NCBI GenBank assembly: GCA_030522415.1
Contig: CM060126.1
Span: 10,894,352 to 10,958,351, forward strand
Direction of reading: 5' to 3'
Length of the DNA stretch: 64,000 bases
Source of the DNA: Channallabes apus
Lineage: Eukaryota > Chordata > Actinopteri > Siluriformes > Clariidae
Shown here: piece after piece, positions 12,924 to 24,500 of the stretch
Layout: each line of letters starts with the position of its first letter
Position numbering within the stretch: the first letter of the stretch is position 1
Translations under genes and position numbers: made by a program
The notes under the pieces: model-generated
Database searches by the model: none
What the model saw: the letters and a program-made list of their open reading frames with translations, nothing else
Told to the model about the DNA's origin: nothing

Positions 12924-13604
12924 CAGTGGCTGCTGCTCTAAGACTACAAGGGAAGCTCCGTTTCCTCTATATGTCAGAAAATAAATGCTCATGCTGTACT
13001 GTATATGCACTGTCGTATTTATATTGGTTTTAATAAAAGTGCGCTAGAACGCGTTCAAATTCATGACTAGCTCGTTCAGAATCCGGTATTTATTGTAGAT
13101 TGTTTGACGCGATTTTCTTGTCATACATTTCCATGCAGCACAGCGCGTTAAACCCTCCTGAAGCCCAGCTTCACTGGACCACTATGATGAGGCACAGAGG
13201 AGCTTTTTTCACTGCAGAAAAGCTGGACGGTAATTGGATAAATGCACCAAAATCGTCACTTCCAGGGAAGCTCAGCTTCTCTGGGAGTGAATGGAGCGGT
13301 GGGCGGGTCAGGACGCTGGGCTGCTGCATGATGATTGGAGGAGCTGTTTAAAAGGGCGGAACCCCTTTTTTGATTGACAGCATGTCTTAAGTATACATCA
13401 GCGCCACAGAGATTCGAGTTCAGTCCCATGCGGATTTGCAGGTGAAGTGGTACGACGAACTGCTGCACTCTGTAGTGTTTGCTGGTGATATGTAGCTTGT
13501 GGAAGGGGAAACTAGCCAGAATTTACGCACAAATAACATGATGAATTTTATGATGAAGGCCTAATATGAGCTCCCCCTGTTTCAAAAGCTAGCAGCCGCC
13601 ACTG
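12924..13604. mobile_element. hAT-type non-autonomous DNA transposon (681 bp)
   Basis: The left end reads CAGTGGCTGCTGCT; the right end reversed reads CAGTGGCGGCTGCTAG, typical of hAT terminal repeats. The element is flanked by a perfect 8-bp duplication CTGTGTAA (12916-12923 and 13605-13612), the target size of hAT elements. No transposase is encoded; the 83-aa ORF at 13100-13351 has no recognisable domain. Confidence 0.85.
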
Positions 13605-13817
13605 CTGTGTAATATTTGCAATACTAAAGGTACAAATTGATAAATACAATTAATTAATAAACAAATGTAAGACCTACTGAATTTATAATTTTTTTTTAAA
13701 CTATATCACTTTTTGAAAAAGCAGGCTATATTTTATTCACATAACATGAGTAACAGCAATAGCACAATTTTAGGTTTCATATTTGTCCTTCATTCATTGA
13801 CCAGGCTAAAGCCATAT

Positions 13818-14010
13818 CGCCAGGGGTAGCTCAGTGGTTAAGGCATTGGACTACGGTTCGGAAGATCCCAGGTTCAAAGCCCACAACCACCAAGTTGCCA
13901 CTGTTGGGCCCTTGAGCAAGGCCCTTAACCCTCAACTGCTCAGATGTATAATGAGATAAAAAATGTAAGTCGCTCTGGATAAGAGCGTCTGCCAAATGCC
14001 TAAATGTAAA
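13818..14010 (+). repeat. tRNA-derived SINE, second family
   Basis: GGGGTAGCTCAGTGGTTAAGGCATTGGACTACGG and GGTTCAAAGCCC form a tRNA-like head. The tail AAGTCGCTCTGGATAAGAGCGTCTGCCAAATGCC is a well-known ending of fish tRNA SINEs. It is not a functional tRNA because the body continues past the cloverleaf. Confidence 0.85.
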
Positions 14011-14764
14011 GCCATACATGCTAACTTAAGTTAAGCTGCTAATAAGGCAAACTCATCTTACTGAACCTCACACAGACCACATGTCGAAAACATTAGCTAG
14101 GAACGAAGTGAAGATTACTAACAATTGTGGTACTATTTAATTATTGAAACTGATTTCTTTTTCAGCATTTTGCATTTAACCATAAAAAATATTTGAACAC
14201 CTTTTAAACAAACAAATTTTTTTCTTTTTAAGAGGTTTCTTTGCTAATGCTGCATTTGCTTTTACCTAACCGGGTTACTGAGGAGATTACGGACTTTCTA
14301 ATGATTTACTTAAAATAATTTTTATTTGACTATATGAAGTCTCTTATTGTAAATATCTCAATAATTGTGAAAAAGAAAAAGAAAAAAGGATTATGTCATT
14401 TTCTACAGAATTTTTGACTTCCCTCAATTTCCTGTTCAAGAAACGCTGACGGTGGAGCTTTCTCTCGAACATGTGACTAGTGGAATATTCCAAAGATTTC
14501 ACAATGGTCAGGGTTTTCAGCAACAGGATTTTGAAAAATGTACAGTTCTCTCATACTCTATGCGGTTAAGGTACAGAAAAGGATGTTTCATTACGCATCA
14601 TTACGCATTAATGCAAAAATATTACTATTAATCATGCAGTATTTTTTTATATATATATTTTGATGATATATTATATTATATATAAGTGAAGTGGAGTTAT
14701 TATATAGTGGCTGGTTCACAGAAATGTATCACATATTTAATATATGTTACTATATGGACTTGTG

Positions 14765-14905
14765 ACTATCCATCACAGGGCACACACATACTGTAACAGG
14801 CAATTTGGGAACACCAGTTAACCTAATCTGCATCCTTATCCTAATCCATGACCCTGGAGGTACAAAGCCACAGTACTAACCACTGCCACTGTGCACAATT
14901 AGAGA
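14765..14905 (-). repeat. Degenerate SINE copy
   Basis: CCATCACAGGGCACACACATA, then AATTTGGGAACACC, CTAATCTGCAT and CCTGGAGGTACAAAGCC, matches the reversed SINE body. The TA at 14789 is expanded to TACTGTA. Confidence 0.65.
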
Positions 14906-16840
14906 ACAAAGAACCACAAATTCAAGATTCTGTCACATGGACAAATGAATGAACAGTTGGTTAGGGATTTTATATTTCAGATTTTAAATATTGGGCTTTT
15001 TTAGGTACATACGTATAAAAATATTGTGACATTTATTTGTGACAAAAATCACCTTACCAACCCAAAATGTCATTATGCGTATGTTGTCCAAAAGCGAGGA
15101 ATAATGGCTCTAGATTGACAGCAAATGAAAAGCAATTGTGGTCAAACACAATAAGACAAAAGGATTGGACTAAGGCACTCATCAAAATGCTTGACTTTCA
15201 TATTAATTGAGCTTAAGTAAATTATTGTCACAGTCTGAAGGTTTTTTCATCACCACCTACTGTAACATTAATCAGAAATTAAAAACTAGAAATGTTTTTG
15301 TTGCTCTCGAAGTGCATTATAGCTAACTTAGTTAGATAGCTGCATGTTTCAAGTGTTTGTTCAAGAAATTACATTTACTACCGTAGCTCCCCCCTAATAG
15401 CTATCAGTAACCAACCAACCAAACAGCCATCCAGAAATTAAAAGTAAACTTAGCTGATAAGAATTTTCCATTTTATTTCGCAAGAGAGGCTTATATGGAT
15501 CACGACAGCTTAGACTTTGTCCCCTCAGGTTGTATTTATGGCAGGGTGACAAGCTGTGCAAAGCCTGGACCACCAAATTAATTAAGTGATGTAAGAAGAT
15601 TAAAAATGATAAGACAAAGATTACAAAAAAATGTGAATGCACTAAATAAAAGCAATGATAAAACTGTCTAATTAATTCTTCATTATCTCGTATCCCATTC
15701 TTTAGATTTTTTTATCTGGATTGTCCTTTTTTTAAAAAGTGTTTTTAGACTCAGGTCATGATGCACTTTTTTCAGGTCATGATGGTAAGATTTACTTGAC
15801 TTCATAGTTTTTTTTTTAGTTTTTTTTTAAGTAACCAAATTCCACATCCCCATTCCAAGGCTGAGACTCATATGAAGCTTCTGCAGTCCCACTGAGTTGA
15901 ATCGAGTGGGTATATTAACTGCAGGGCATTTAATACCAATGTAACTTTTTTTTTTCTTGCGATGTTTGAAAAGTCAGATGGAAAATGAAAAATAGTGTTT
16001 AATTAGCTGAATGATTAGAGGTGGCTGCAGTAGTGGTTGTAGTAGCAACACAAAAAAGCCTTAATTAGGATGATTTCCAGTAGTTTACCATCGTCAATAG
16101 CAGTTTTAGTCCAGCAGAGAGCAGTCCAACAATTGCATTTCCAGCATACTGTAGATGTTACAGAGATGATAGGATACACCCAGGTCAGTGCCTGCATTAG
16201 TGCTGCAATGTTCCATATACTGTATAGAGCCACTTTTTTTCAATCCTAGCATGTATGTATTGATTACTGATCTATCTATCATTAAATCAAAAATTTCTTA
16301 GTGAAATTATGTCTTACTACACTGGAATGTATAGAAACAGAGAATAAAATCATACCATGAAGTCCAACTGGACCTACAGCAGGATGTTCTGTCTCCCTGT
16401 CTCCACCTGTCTCACCATCACCCCCTGCTTCGTTCCCTTGCTCTGACTCAGCTGAACCCTTCATTAATTTCTACTTCTTTCTCTTCTCTCATTTCCTCAT
16501 TTCTTTCCTCCGTGTCCTTCTCTCGCCCTTTCCTGGTTTCTCCTGTCTTTACTTCTCCTTCTGTATTTCCCTTCATATTTTCCTCTTGCCCAGACTTCCG
16601 TCTTTTCTGGCTGAAAAAGGTGCCAATACTTTTAACCATATTTTTTACTGACTTTCATTTCTTTTTTTTACTACTGTGACTGACAGAAGGGAAGAAATGA
16701 AAGGATTTTGTGGTTATATTTCATTATTTCACATTTCATTAAAATGCACCATGGGAAATGCAGTTAATACACTGCAATAAAACTGTTGCATCAATATAGA
16801 TTTAACACAGAGTGATTGTGATGACTGTGTGTGTGTGTGA
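14906..16840. other. Intergenic, nothing identified
   Basis: AT-rich sequence with no recognised gene. The pyrimidine-rich stretch 16380-16640 gives low-complexity minus-strand ORFs rich in E, K and R that I do not believe. TACTGTA sites are at 15258, 16147 and 16218. Confidence 0.5.
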
Positions 16841-16845
16841 GAGAG

Positions 16846-16880
<35 letters not shown>
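16839..16880. repeat. (GA)n microsatellite
   Basis: A run of GA units, preceded by a short GT run at about 16828. Confidence 0.9.
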
Positions 16881-16885
<5 letters not shown>

Positions 16886-16954
16886 AAAATGCAAAGTCAT
16901 CCAGTGCTGGAGTTTCATACTCCTCCTCCAACTCCAAAAAGTCCACCACAGCCA

Positions 16955-17225
16955 GGGCCCTCAAGGTTTGTGTGGCTTTGAGAGCTCTATCATCGTGTCC
17001 TTGAGAAGAAGAACATCGTGTGAACAGACTTACGTGCTTATCTGTAGAACTAGATCTGGATTTCACTTGCAGGAGGATGTCAATGAAACATCTATATCTT
17101 AAACTGCACACACACATGCCTTGTCTCATTGTCACATTGACTCTTCCTTCACACACACACCTTGTGTCTTTGTTGAATGAACTAAAACAACTTTTTTCAT
17201 GCTTGCCATTGACTAGGTTGGTTTT
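16955..17225 (+). pseudogene. Broken copy of an unidentified exon and its 3' UTR
   Basis: It aligns with 27570-27890. In the frame that is open there, this copy reads ELYHRVLEKKNIV, then a stop, then DLRAYL and further stops. The 3' part, with CTTCCTTCACACACACACCTTGTGTC and TTCATGCTTGCCATT, matches the downstream part of the other copy. I do not recognise the family. It could be a decayed host gene or the 3' end of an unknown repeat. Confidence 0.5.
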
Positions 17226-17936
17226 TTACTACCAGAATGGGATGGACATGAACGAGTGATCAGGTCCGAGTCCAGCACTTGAGTGGATACAGAGCACAAT
17301 CCTGAAAGATTTACTTCAGCTCACCGCAACCTAAATTCTAATCAGGCTGCGAGGAAGACCTGGTAGGGCGACGCGCATCATTGCTGCAATCTTCAACAAA
17401 CGGTGAGGAAAATTCTGTTTGTAGTACAAAAAAAAAAAAAAGACTTGGAGTGTGCAGGCTCCAAGGGGGGTTGGAATCCCTGCTATTGGTAGAATAGATG
17501 AGACTTAAAAAGTAGAGCTGGACTCTAACTGTAGGCTTGGATCCTACAAGAAAGTGGACTGGGTCAATAGAGTTTTGTAACCTTGTAGTTTTTCTTTTAA
17601 CCAAAGTTTGAGAACCTGGCATCAAATTGACAAATTTACTGTAAATGAGAAGCGCTTCTTAAGTCCCTGATAATGCAAAAATATCACCTAATAAGATGGG
17701 ATCGAATGCAAGCAAGAAAGAACTAGACATTGAAAATTTATTTTCACAAATGTTGTTTATATGAGAACAAATTAGGGAAATTAATCTGTGTCACAGCTAA
17801 ATTTGTTCGTTAAGGAATGTTGATTTGCAGAAGAAGAAGGTTTTATTTTAAGATACTTAAGAGACAGAAAACAACGCAGGCAAGGACAGGTCAAACTCAC
17901 GATCTCTCCAGTGTGTTAAGACAGATCCTGACATGG

Positions 17937-18113
17937 ATGGCTGCCCACACCCTACTGTTCCTGACCACCCTCATACTACAGCTCTGCAGCACATGCAGAA
18001 ACAGCAGCCCTGACCTCACCTGTGTCATCATATACCAGAGCACAAACCAGCCAGACGGTCCCATCAGACGATGGCATCTCAGAGGGAAAGTTCTCTGCTC
18101 CAGTCCGAACTGA
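17937..18113 (+). CDS. Short ORF with signal-peptide-like N-terminus, unidentified
   Basis: ATG at 17937 opens 58 codons ending with TGA at 18111. Residues 1-20 are a hydrophobic leader (AAHTLLFLTTLILQLCSTC), followed by a cysteine-containing, proline-rich stretch. Another frame stays open to about 18230, so the ORF may be the 5' part of a frameshifted gene. A TACAGTA scar lies at 18128-18134 in that continuation. There is no family match and no proof of expression; it may be a pseudogene or a chance ORF. Confidence 0.3.
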   Translation: MAAHTLLFLTTLILQLCSTCRNSSPDLTCVIIYQSTNQPDGPIRRWHLRGKVLCSSPN

Positions 18114-18239
18114 CAGCAGAGGACATGTACAGTAATAATGGTGCCCTTGGATGAACTGGCAGGGCCACATGGAAAATCAAATCCTAGAGAGCTGGAGTTG
18201 ACCAAAAAACAGCAGTCAGACCCAAGATAGACTGGAGGA

Positions 18240-19270
18240 CATAAGTTTAGTGTTTTAAAGTGCTTGTATTTTAGGCCAACTACATGAGCTGATGAGTTCT
18301 GCTCATGTCTAATCTGGAAACGGACTAATCAACTTAATCAGGAGTACTGTATGTGACATGGATCACAAAAACTTGACTCTAAAAAACTTGACTGTAAAAC
18401 TTCCAGATGCCTTCCCAGTGAGGACAGACATGACAAAGTTATCTGCTTGAGGTTGAGGAAGCACAAAGAGAGGAAGTGGATGCTGTACAGGACAAGAGTG
18501 AGAGAAGGGGGAAAGAAGAGGAAATCCCAATGATTCTTTAACTGTGGAAAAGAGGAAAACAGTTCATACAAATCAGAGGAGAATACGGAAGAGGAAGAAG
18601 CAGGGGGAAGAGACTCAAATGAGGTAATGCAGCCTGAAGGGCAGGGTGAGTCAAAAACATTTTTCTATGCCCTACTTTTTTACTCCTCTAGATCTGATTG
18701 CAATGAAGAAAAGCTTGCTGTCCTTTATAATGACTGACGTGATTGATAATGGACTTACTTAGTCTGTTATCTTAGTCATATATATTTCTGTGAAAAAGTC
18801 TGAGGCACCTGATTTTTTATTTTTTTTTGCTTGTTTTTATGATATTGTTATTTGGTACAAAACATTTCTGATTTTCAGTATGTCACTATAAAATAATTTA
18901 CAGAAAAGTATTTGAATGCAAGAAAAGAAAGAAGCATATTATGTAAGCAACCACTTTTTAGACAAAAAGAAAAAAGAAAAAGAAAGTCGGTTTTGTAAAC
19001 AAAAAAAAACATCCTCAGAAGAACTGTGTGAGAAAAACTTAGTAGTTAATTTCCATTACATTACATATCTATACATATAATAAGACTGTAAATTTGAAGT
19101 GTCCCTACGTTGAAGATATTTGCGAAAAAAAATTTTGGAAGGACATAAGATAGAACACATAGAATATAATAGAATAATAGAACACATCAAGATGTTTTTT
19201 TGGAAGTTTTGTCTGTCTGTTTGTCTAATTGTCTGTCTGTTTATGCATGCATCACGTACAAACTACTGAA
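18240..19270. other. Intergenic, nothing identified
   Basis: Contains a purine-rich stretch (18400-18640) and AT-rich DNA without convincing coding sequence. TACTGTA is at 18345. Confidence 0.5.
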
Positions 19271-19274
19271 GAAA

Positions 19275-20050
19275 TTTTAATGGCGTTTTCACATGTGTAT
19301 TTGGTCGAGTTTGACCAGGTAAATGCGACCCAATTCCGATTTTTTGCTCCTATGTGACACATATCGGATATGTTCTATGTCCGTGTAAACAGGAAAAAAA
19401 CGCATGCATTCCGATATTTTGAGATCGGTTTCAGGCCTCCTTCATATGTGGAAATAAATCGGATATAAATCAGATATGTGTTAATGTGATTGCCGTGTAA
19501 ACAGACAGATCGGATTTCCTGTGTTGTTGTGTTCTGTACGTCATTAAAACTGCGACTTCTTCGCGGTTTAATGACGTTATGTTATTCTCCGGTGGAAGCG
19601 CGTGTTGAATTACAACATCGCACGTGACATGTAAGAGGAAAAGAACAACACCCCCCCCCTCCAACACACACACGCCTTGTGTTAATGCTTATTTGGGCTA
19701 AATAACATTAAATCAGTATTTGATGAATAAAGCAAATGTGCAGGCTGCAATTATGGCGTTTTTTCCTCCTCCTCCTTTTTAAAACCATGGTGCGTGAACT
19801 TTGCATATATATAGCAGAGATAGCGTTAAGTATATTTCACCTTCATCTTTCTTGGCCAGTGTGTAGCGCAAGAACCTCCCTTTAAGTATGCGCGATGTTT
19901 CAGATGGTATGGCGAGTGTAAACACGTGAATCGGATATGAGTCATAGTGGAAAGAACATGTAAACAGACGGTCAAAAAAATCTGATATAGGCAACAAATC
20001 GGAATTAAGCATCGAGACCTGCAGTGTAAACGTAGCCTATAGGGGCTTTG
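19275..20050. mobile_element. Candidate non-autonomous DNA transposon (MITE-like)
   Basis: The two halves are inverted-similar: GGCGTTTTCACATGTG...AATTCCGATTTTTTGCTCCTATGTG on the left and, reversed, ACGTTTACACTG...AATTCCGATTTGTTGCCTATATC on the right. Many copies of CGGATAT and GTGTAAACA lie inside. No target duplication was identified, so superfamily and exact ends are open. Confidence 0.45.
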
Positions 20051-20352
20051 TTTCATGGCCCACGGAAAGAGAGAATATGATAATGTGAAATTTAAAAGGA
20101 AAATGCTCCTATATCATAAAAAAAATACCTTGAAAAATGAATTAGTTCATCTCAAAATTTCAACAGATGGCGCTGTACATATTTTAAGACATGCCTATAA
20201 GTGTGCAGTTGAAATCTACTAAATAAATGCGATCTCACACCTTCATTCCGCGCACCTTACACGTAAACATTTTTGTTCATTCCAAAAGAATGAGAAAGTC
20301 ACAGGCACATCTAGTGCTAAATATGAACTTGAAGTATACCCACGAATGGTAT

Positions 20353-20591
20353 TGTGGCGTGGGCGGGGCTGGCGACCGCCGGCTTTGGTCCAGCATTATG
20401 TTTGTGTTCACCATGGGTGGGATGTTGGTTTTAGGTTAGTGGCTTCGGCCATGTTTAAGCATGATGTGTGTGTGTTTGACCTGTGTGTTTATGCTTGTGC
20501 TGAGTTAATAAAATACTCCCAGTCATTACATTGGGTAGCCACCAAGCCCATTCGTCCTCCAAGATCCCTGCTAGCGTTGAAAAACGCTACA
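20353..20591 (+). repeat. 5' LTR of element 1
   Basis: 239 bp, TGTGGCGTGG...AACGCTACA. It includes AATAAAA near 20507 as a likely polyadenylation signal. It matches 25168-25406 base for base as far as I can see. Confidence 0.95.
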
Positions 20592-20592
20592 T

Positions 20593-20609
20593 TGGTGTCA
20601 GAAGTGGGA
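20593..20609 (+). promoter_or_regulatory. Primer-binding site, tRNA-Leu(CAA)
   Basis: TGGTGTCAGAAGTGGGA starts one base after the LTR. It is complementary over 17 nt to the 3' end (with CCA) of vertebrate tRNA-Leu(CAA). Confidence 0.85.
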
Positions 20610-20632
20610 TTGAGATTTTTGGGTTTGAGCAA

Positions 20633-21532
20633 ATGGCGAAGGACCTGCGAAAGATTGAGGAGATACCCGAGTTGGAGCTCCTACAGCGAAAACACCTTCC
20701 AGACGGTGCTAGCACCAAAAAGGCGGCGCGGCAGAAGCAGAGCGGCGAGATGAGGGTCCCGGCACTGGATCTCGGGATGGAGCTTCCCAGAGACCAAGCC
20801 CCGGCTCCGGGCACCGCTAACCGGCGAGGCGACTTACAGCTGCGCCTTCCTTTCTACAACGGCGCCGTTGAACCCTACGCATTTTTTGCGCAGGTAGAGC
20901 TCGCCGCCGACCTCGCGGGCTGGTCCCCAGCAGAAATCGCGGTCCGCGTAGCACTCTCGCTTGAGGGTGACGCTCTCCGAGTGCTCGAGGATCTCCGGGA
21001 TGAGGAGCGGAAGGATTGGGCGAAGCTGCGGGAATCGCTCCGTTTCCGGTTCGGCGCGAGTGACCGCAGGGAAGCGGCTGGCGAAGAGCTCGCGGTCCGC
21101 GAGCGGCGTGCTTCAGAGCCACTGGGCGCGTTTGCTATGGACGTGCGATGCCTCGCGCGGCGGGGCTATCCTGACTTCGGGCACGACCAGCAGGAAGAGC
21201 TAGCTCGTCGTGCATTCCTCCGGGGGCTCCGACCGCTGCGGCTCCGCGAGCACATTCGGTTGGCGGCACTCAGTTCTCTGGCCGAGGCACTGCGCGAGGC
21301 CGAGCGCGCTGAACCCATCATGGTCGAGCATGTCGGCGAAAGAGCCGAGCTACCTCCCGCCACTAGGGGGCGCTCGGGAGGTGAACCTGGCCGGGGACAG
21401 GGCTACCCGTCGCGGCCAGGCTACGAGCAAGACGCTGAACTTCCGCGGCCACGCAGAGGCCCGGGACCGCAGTATTACGGCTCTAACACACCGCGGCGCG
21501 AGGACAACGTACCCCAGCAGCCGTTAAACTAG
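20633..21532 (+). CDS. Gag of element 1
   Basis: Structural protein of the element, 299 aa from the ATG at 20633 (AAATGG, shortly after the primer site). The middle part has the Ty3-type capsid look: a PFYNG-like start near residue 78, then helical segments rich in L, R and E with a GRPE-type FRFGASD stretch. The C-terminus is G/R/P-rich. No CCHC zinc knuckle is visible, so RNA binding probably relies on the basic tail. The ORF ends at TAG 21530, directly after a slippery heptamer. Confidence 0.88.
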   Translation: MAKDLRKIEEIPELELLQRKHLPDGASTKKAARQKQSGEMRVPALDLGMELPRDQAPAPGTANRRGDLQLRLPFYNGAVEPYAFFAQVELAADLAGWSPAEIAVRVALSLEGDALRVLEDLRDEERKDWAKLRESLRFRFGASDRREAAGEELAVRERRASEPLGAFAMDVRCLARRGYPDFGHDQQEELARRAFLRGLRPLRLREHIRLAALSSLAEALREAERAEPIMVEHVGERAELPPATRGRSGGEPGRGQGYPSRPGYEQDAELPRPRRGPGPQYYGSNTPRREDNVPQQPLN

Positions 21533-21564
21533 GTCGGGGAGGCAGCAAGGGGAAGCCACCTCCC
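21523..21564 (+). promoter_or_regulatory. Probable -1 ribosomal frameshift site of element 1
   Basis: The heptamer GTTAAAC (21523-21529) is in the correct gag phase (G TTA AAC) and abuts the gag stop. The pol frame is open from 21487 and is the -1 frame. A 7-nt spacer leads to GGGAGG (21537-21542), which can pair with CCTCCC (21559-21564). GUUAAAC is a documented slippery sequence in arteriviruses. Confidence 0.75.
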
Positions 21565-24500
21565 AAGGCCGTTTCTGTTTCCCCAACTGGCGGCGTCGAC
21601 TTCCGTTCGGGACGTGTGGGACAACGCGCTGGGATTTACCTGGATTGTGTGCTGGATGGCATCCCGCTGCGGGCGCTTGTGGACACCGGCTCCACTGTTT
21701 CACTACTCCGCAACGGAGTGTTGGGACCAGGCGAGCGCGCTGGCAAAGTGCCTAAGCCGGCGTTTAGCATCCGCACCGTGTCTGGGAGCCGGTTGAAGAT
21801 ACGGGCTCGTCGATCGGTGCGAATCAACATAGGTGAGCACAGCTATGTTCATGACTTTTTGCTGGGGAACATTGAGGATAGCTGTATATTGGGGCTGGAC
21901 ATTTTGGAAAGGTGGGGGGCCGCGCTCAGCCTAACGAACGGGACTCTGTGTGGGGATTTCGGCGTAGCTAGGTTGCTAACAACTAAACCACGGCCGCATG
22001 ACATAGTAGCACACACACGGGGGGCGGAACTTCCGGAGGCTGCGACACCCAAACATCCGGTACATGACCGAGCGAGCGTGCTAGACGAGCTTTTGCGACG
22101 TAGCAGCGCGGGGTTAACTTCGACACAGACCGAAACGCTGAGATCGTTCCTTAACGAATTCGCGGATGTATTCGCGGTAGACGAGCGCGATTGCACCCAT
22201 ACCAATCTGGTGCAGCACAGGATTGATACGGGGAACGCAGCTCCTGTTCGGTTGCACCCGCGACGCCTCCCATTAGCTAAACGGGCTGCCGCCGAACAGA
22301 AGCTGCGTGAGATGGTCGACTCAGGCGTCATTGAGCCAGCGTCCGGACCGTGGTCTTCACCGGTTGTGCTTGTGCGTAAGAGGGACAATTCTTGGCGGTT
22401 TTGTGTCGATTACCGGCGGTTAAACGCGGTGACGCGGAAGGACTCATACCCGTTGCCACGGATAGATGATGCGCTGGAGCATGTCGCAGGCTCGGCTTGG
22501 TTTAGTTCATTAGATCTGCGTAGCGGGTATTGGCAAGTAGAGCTCGCTCCGGAAGACCGCCCTAAAACCGCGTTTTCGATCGGGCACGGGCTGTGGCAAT
22601 TCCGGCGTATGCCGTTCGGCCTATGCAACGCTCCGGCGATGTTTGAACGGTTGATGGAGAAAGTGTTGGCGGATATCCCTCGTAACCGTTGCGTCGTCTA
22701 TCTGGATGATTTGCTAGTGCACGGCAAGGAGTTTGAGGTCGCGCTAGCTAATCTCCGGGTGGTATTTTTGGCTATCCGACGGGCGAACTTGCGGCTCAAT
22801 CCGGGGAAATGCCAGCTGTTGCGTCGAGAGACCGCGTTTTTGGGCCACATAATTAGTGCGAACGGGATTGCTACCGACCCAAACAAAATCGCTGCAGTAC
22901 AGAATTGGCCAGAACCAGTAAATGTGTCACAGCTGCGCACTTTCCTCGGGTTAGCCTCGTACTACCGCCGGTTCGTGAAAGACTTCGCCACCGTCGCAAG
23001 TCCGTTGCATGGGTTGACGAAAAAGAACCAGCCGTTCCGCTGGGAGGTTGTACATGCACGCGCGTTCGCTCGGTTGCGCGAAGCTTTGGTCACGTGTCCC
23101 GTCCTCGGCTATCCGGATGCAGCGCGCGCGTTCACCCTTGATACAGACGCGAGCGATGTAGGGCTGGGGGCCGTACTGTCTCAGGTTTCCGATGGCCAAG
23201 AGCGGGTCGTCGCGTATTTCAGCCGCGCGTTGTCTGGGCCTGAACGAAATTATTGCGTCACGCGGCGCGAGCTGTTAGCTGTCATCGCGGCGCTAAAACA
23301 CTTCCGGCCGTACTTATACGGGCAAACGTTCCTGCTGCGGACCGATCACGCTTCGCTAGTGTGGCTGCTCAGTTTTAAAGAACCCGAAGGGCAGTTAGCG
23401 CGTTGGCTTGAGCGATTGCAGGACTATAGTTTCACCATTGAACACCGAGCCGGGAAGCTACACGCTAACGCCGACGCGTTATCTCGCCGGCCATGCAGCG
23501 AAGCGCGTTGTCGGTACTGCGAGCGGGTCGAGGAGCACGGTTGCGACGCGGGCCAACCCCCGGAACCCCTGATGCACAACATCCCTCCCGTTCAATCCTC
23601 CGGAACCCCCGGGTGTGATCAGCCGACCGTTCCGGCATGCATCCAAGTCACTGCCTCGCCTAGGGCACCTCCCACCGTCATCTCACCTGTGCCACAGCTG
23701 GACAATGATCAGCTCGCAGCCGAGCAGGAGGGTGATCCGGTTCTGCAGCAAGTACTGGGTTGGGTTAAAGCGGGCCTGAGACCGGATTATACCGCAATCG
23801 CTCATCTGGGGTTAGAGGCAAAGGCTCTGCACTCACAGTTTGCCCACCTAGCATTGCGGCAAGGGTTACTCTACCGTCGCTGGGAGCGGCCGTGCGGCGC
23901 TGGCGAATGTTTCCAGCTTCTGGTACCAAAAACTTTGCGGGCGTGTGTGCTGGGGTTGGTTCATGGGCATACGGGTTCAGGACACTTCGGTGTGACAAAA
24001 ACCCTGCGGAGGTTGCGCGCTCGCTTCTACTGGCCGGGCTGTCACACTGATAGTGATCTCTTTGTTCACAGATGCGACTCCTGCACGGCGAAGAAGGGCC
24101 CTACCCAGCGCTCGCGAGCCCCGCTGCAAGACTTTCGGGTGGGGGCACCCATGGAGCGTATGGGCGTGGACATTCTTGGACCGTTCCCCGTTTCCGATCG
24201 GGGTAACCGTTATGTGCTGGTCGTCGTGGATTACTTCACTAAATGGCCGGAGGCTTTCGCTGTGCCTGATCAGAGCGCCTCCACCACGGCCCGAGTACTA
24301 GTGGATGAGGTGTTCAGCCGGTTCGGCGCTCCAGAGCAGCTGCACAGCGATCAGGGGCGCAACTTCGAGGCGGAGGTGTTTGCGGCGGTGTGCGAACGCC
24401 TCGGGGTGAAAAAGACCCGCACCACGCCGCTTCATCCACAAAGTGACGGCCTCGTGGAGCGCTTTAATCGGACGCTCACCACACAACTCGCCCTACTTAC

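Noticed and set aside
13100..13351. 83-aa ORF
   Set aside because: It lies wholly inside the hAT element and has no recognisable domain.
13818..13890. tRNA gene candidate
   Set aside because: Box A- and B-like sequence is present, but the sequence continues into a SINE body and tail. The same holds for the GTTAGCACT-headed copies elsewhere.
16448..16639. Minus-strand ORF rich in E, K and R
   Set aside because: It comes from a pyrimidine-rich low-complexity stretch and shows no domain.
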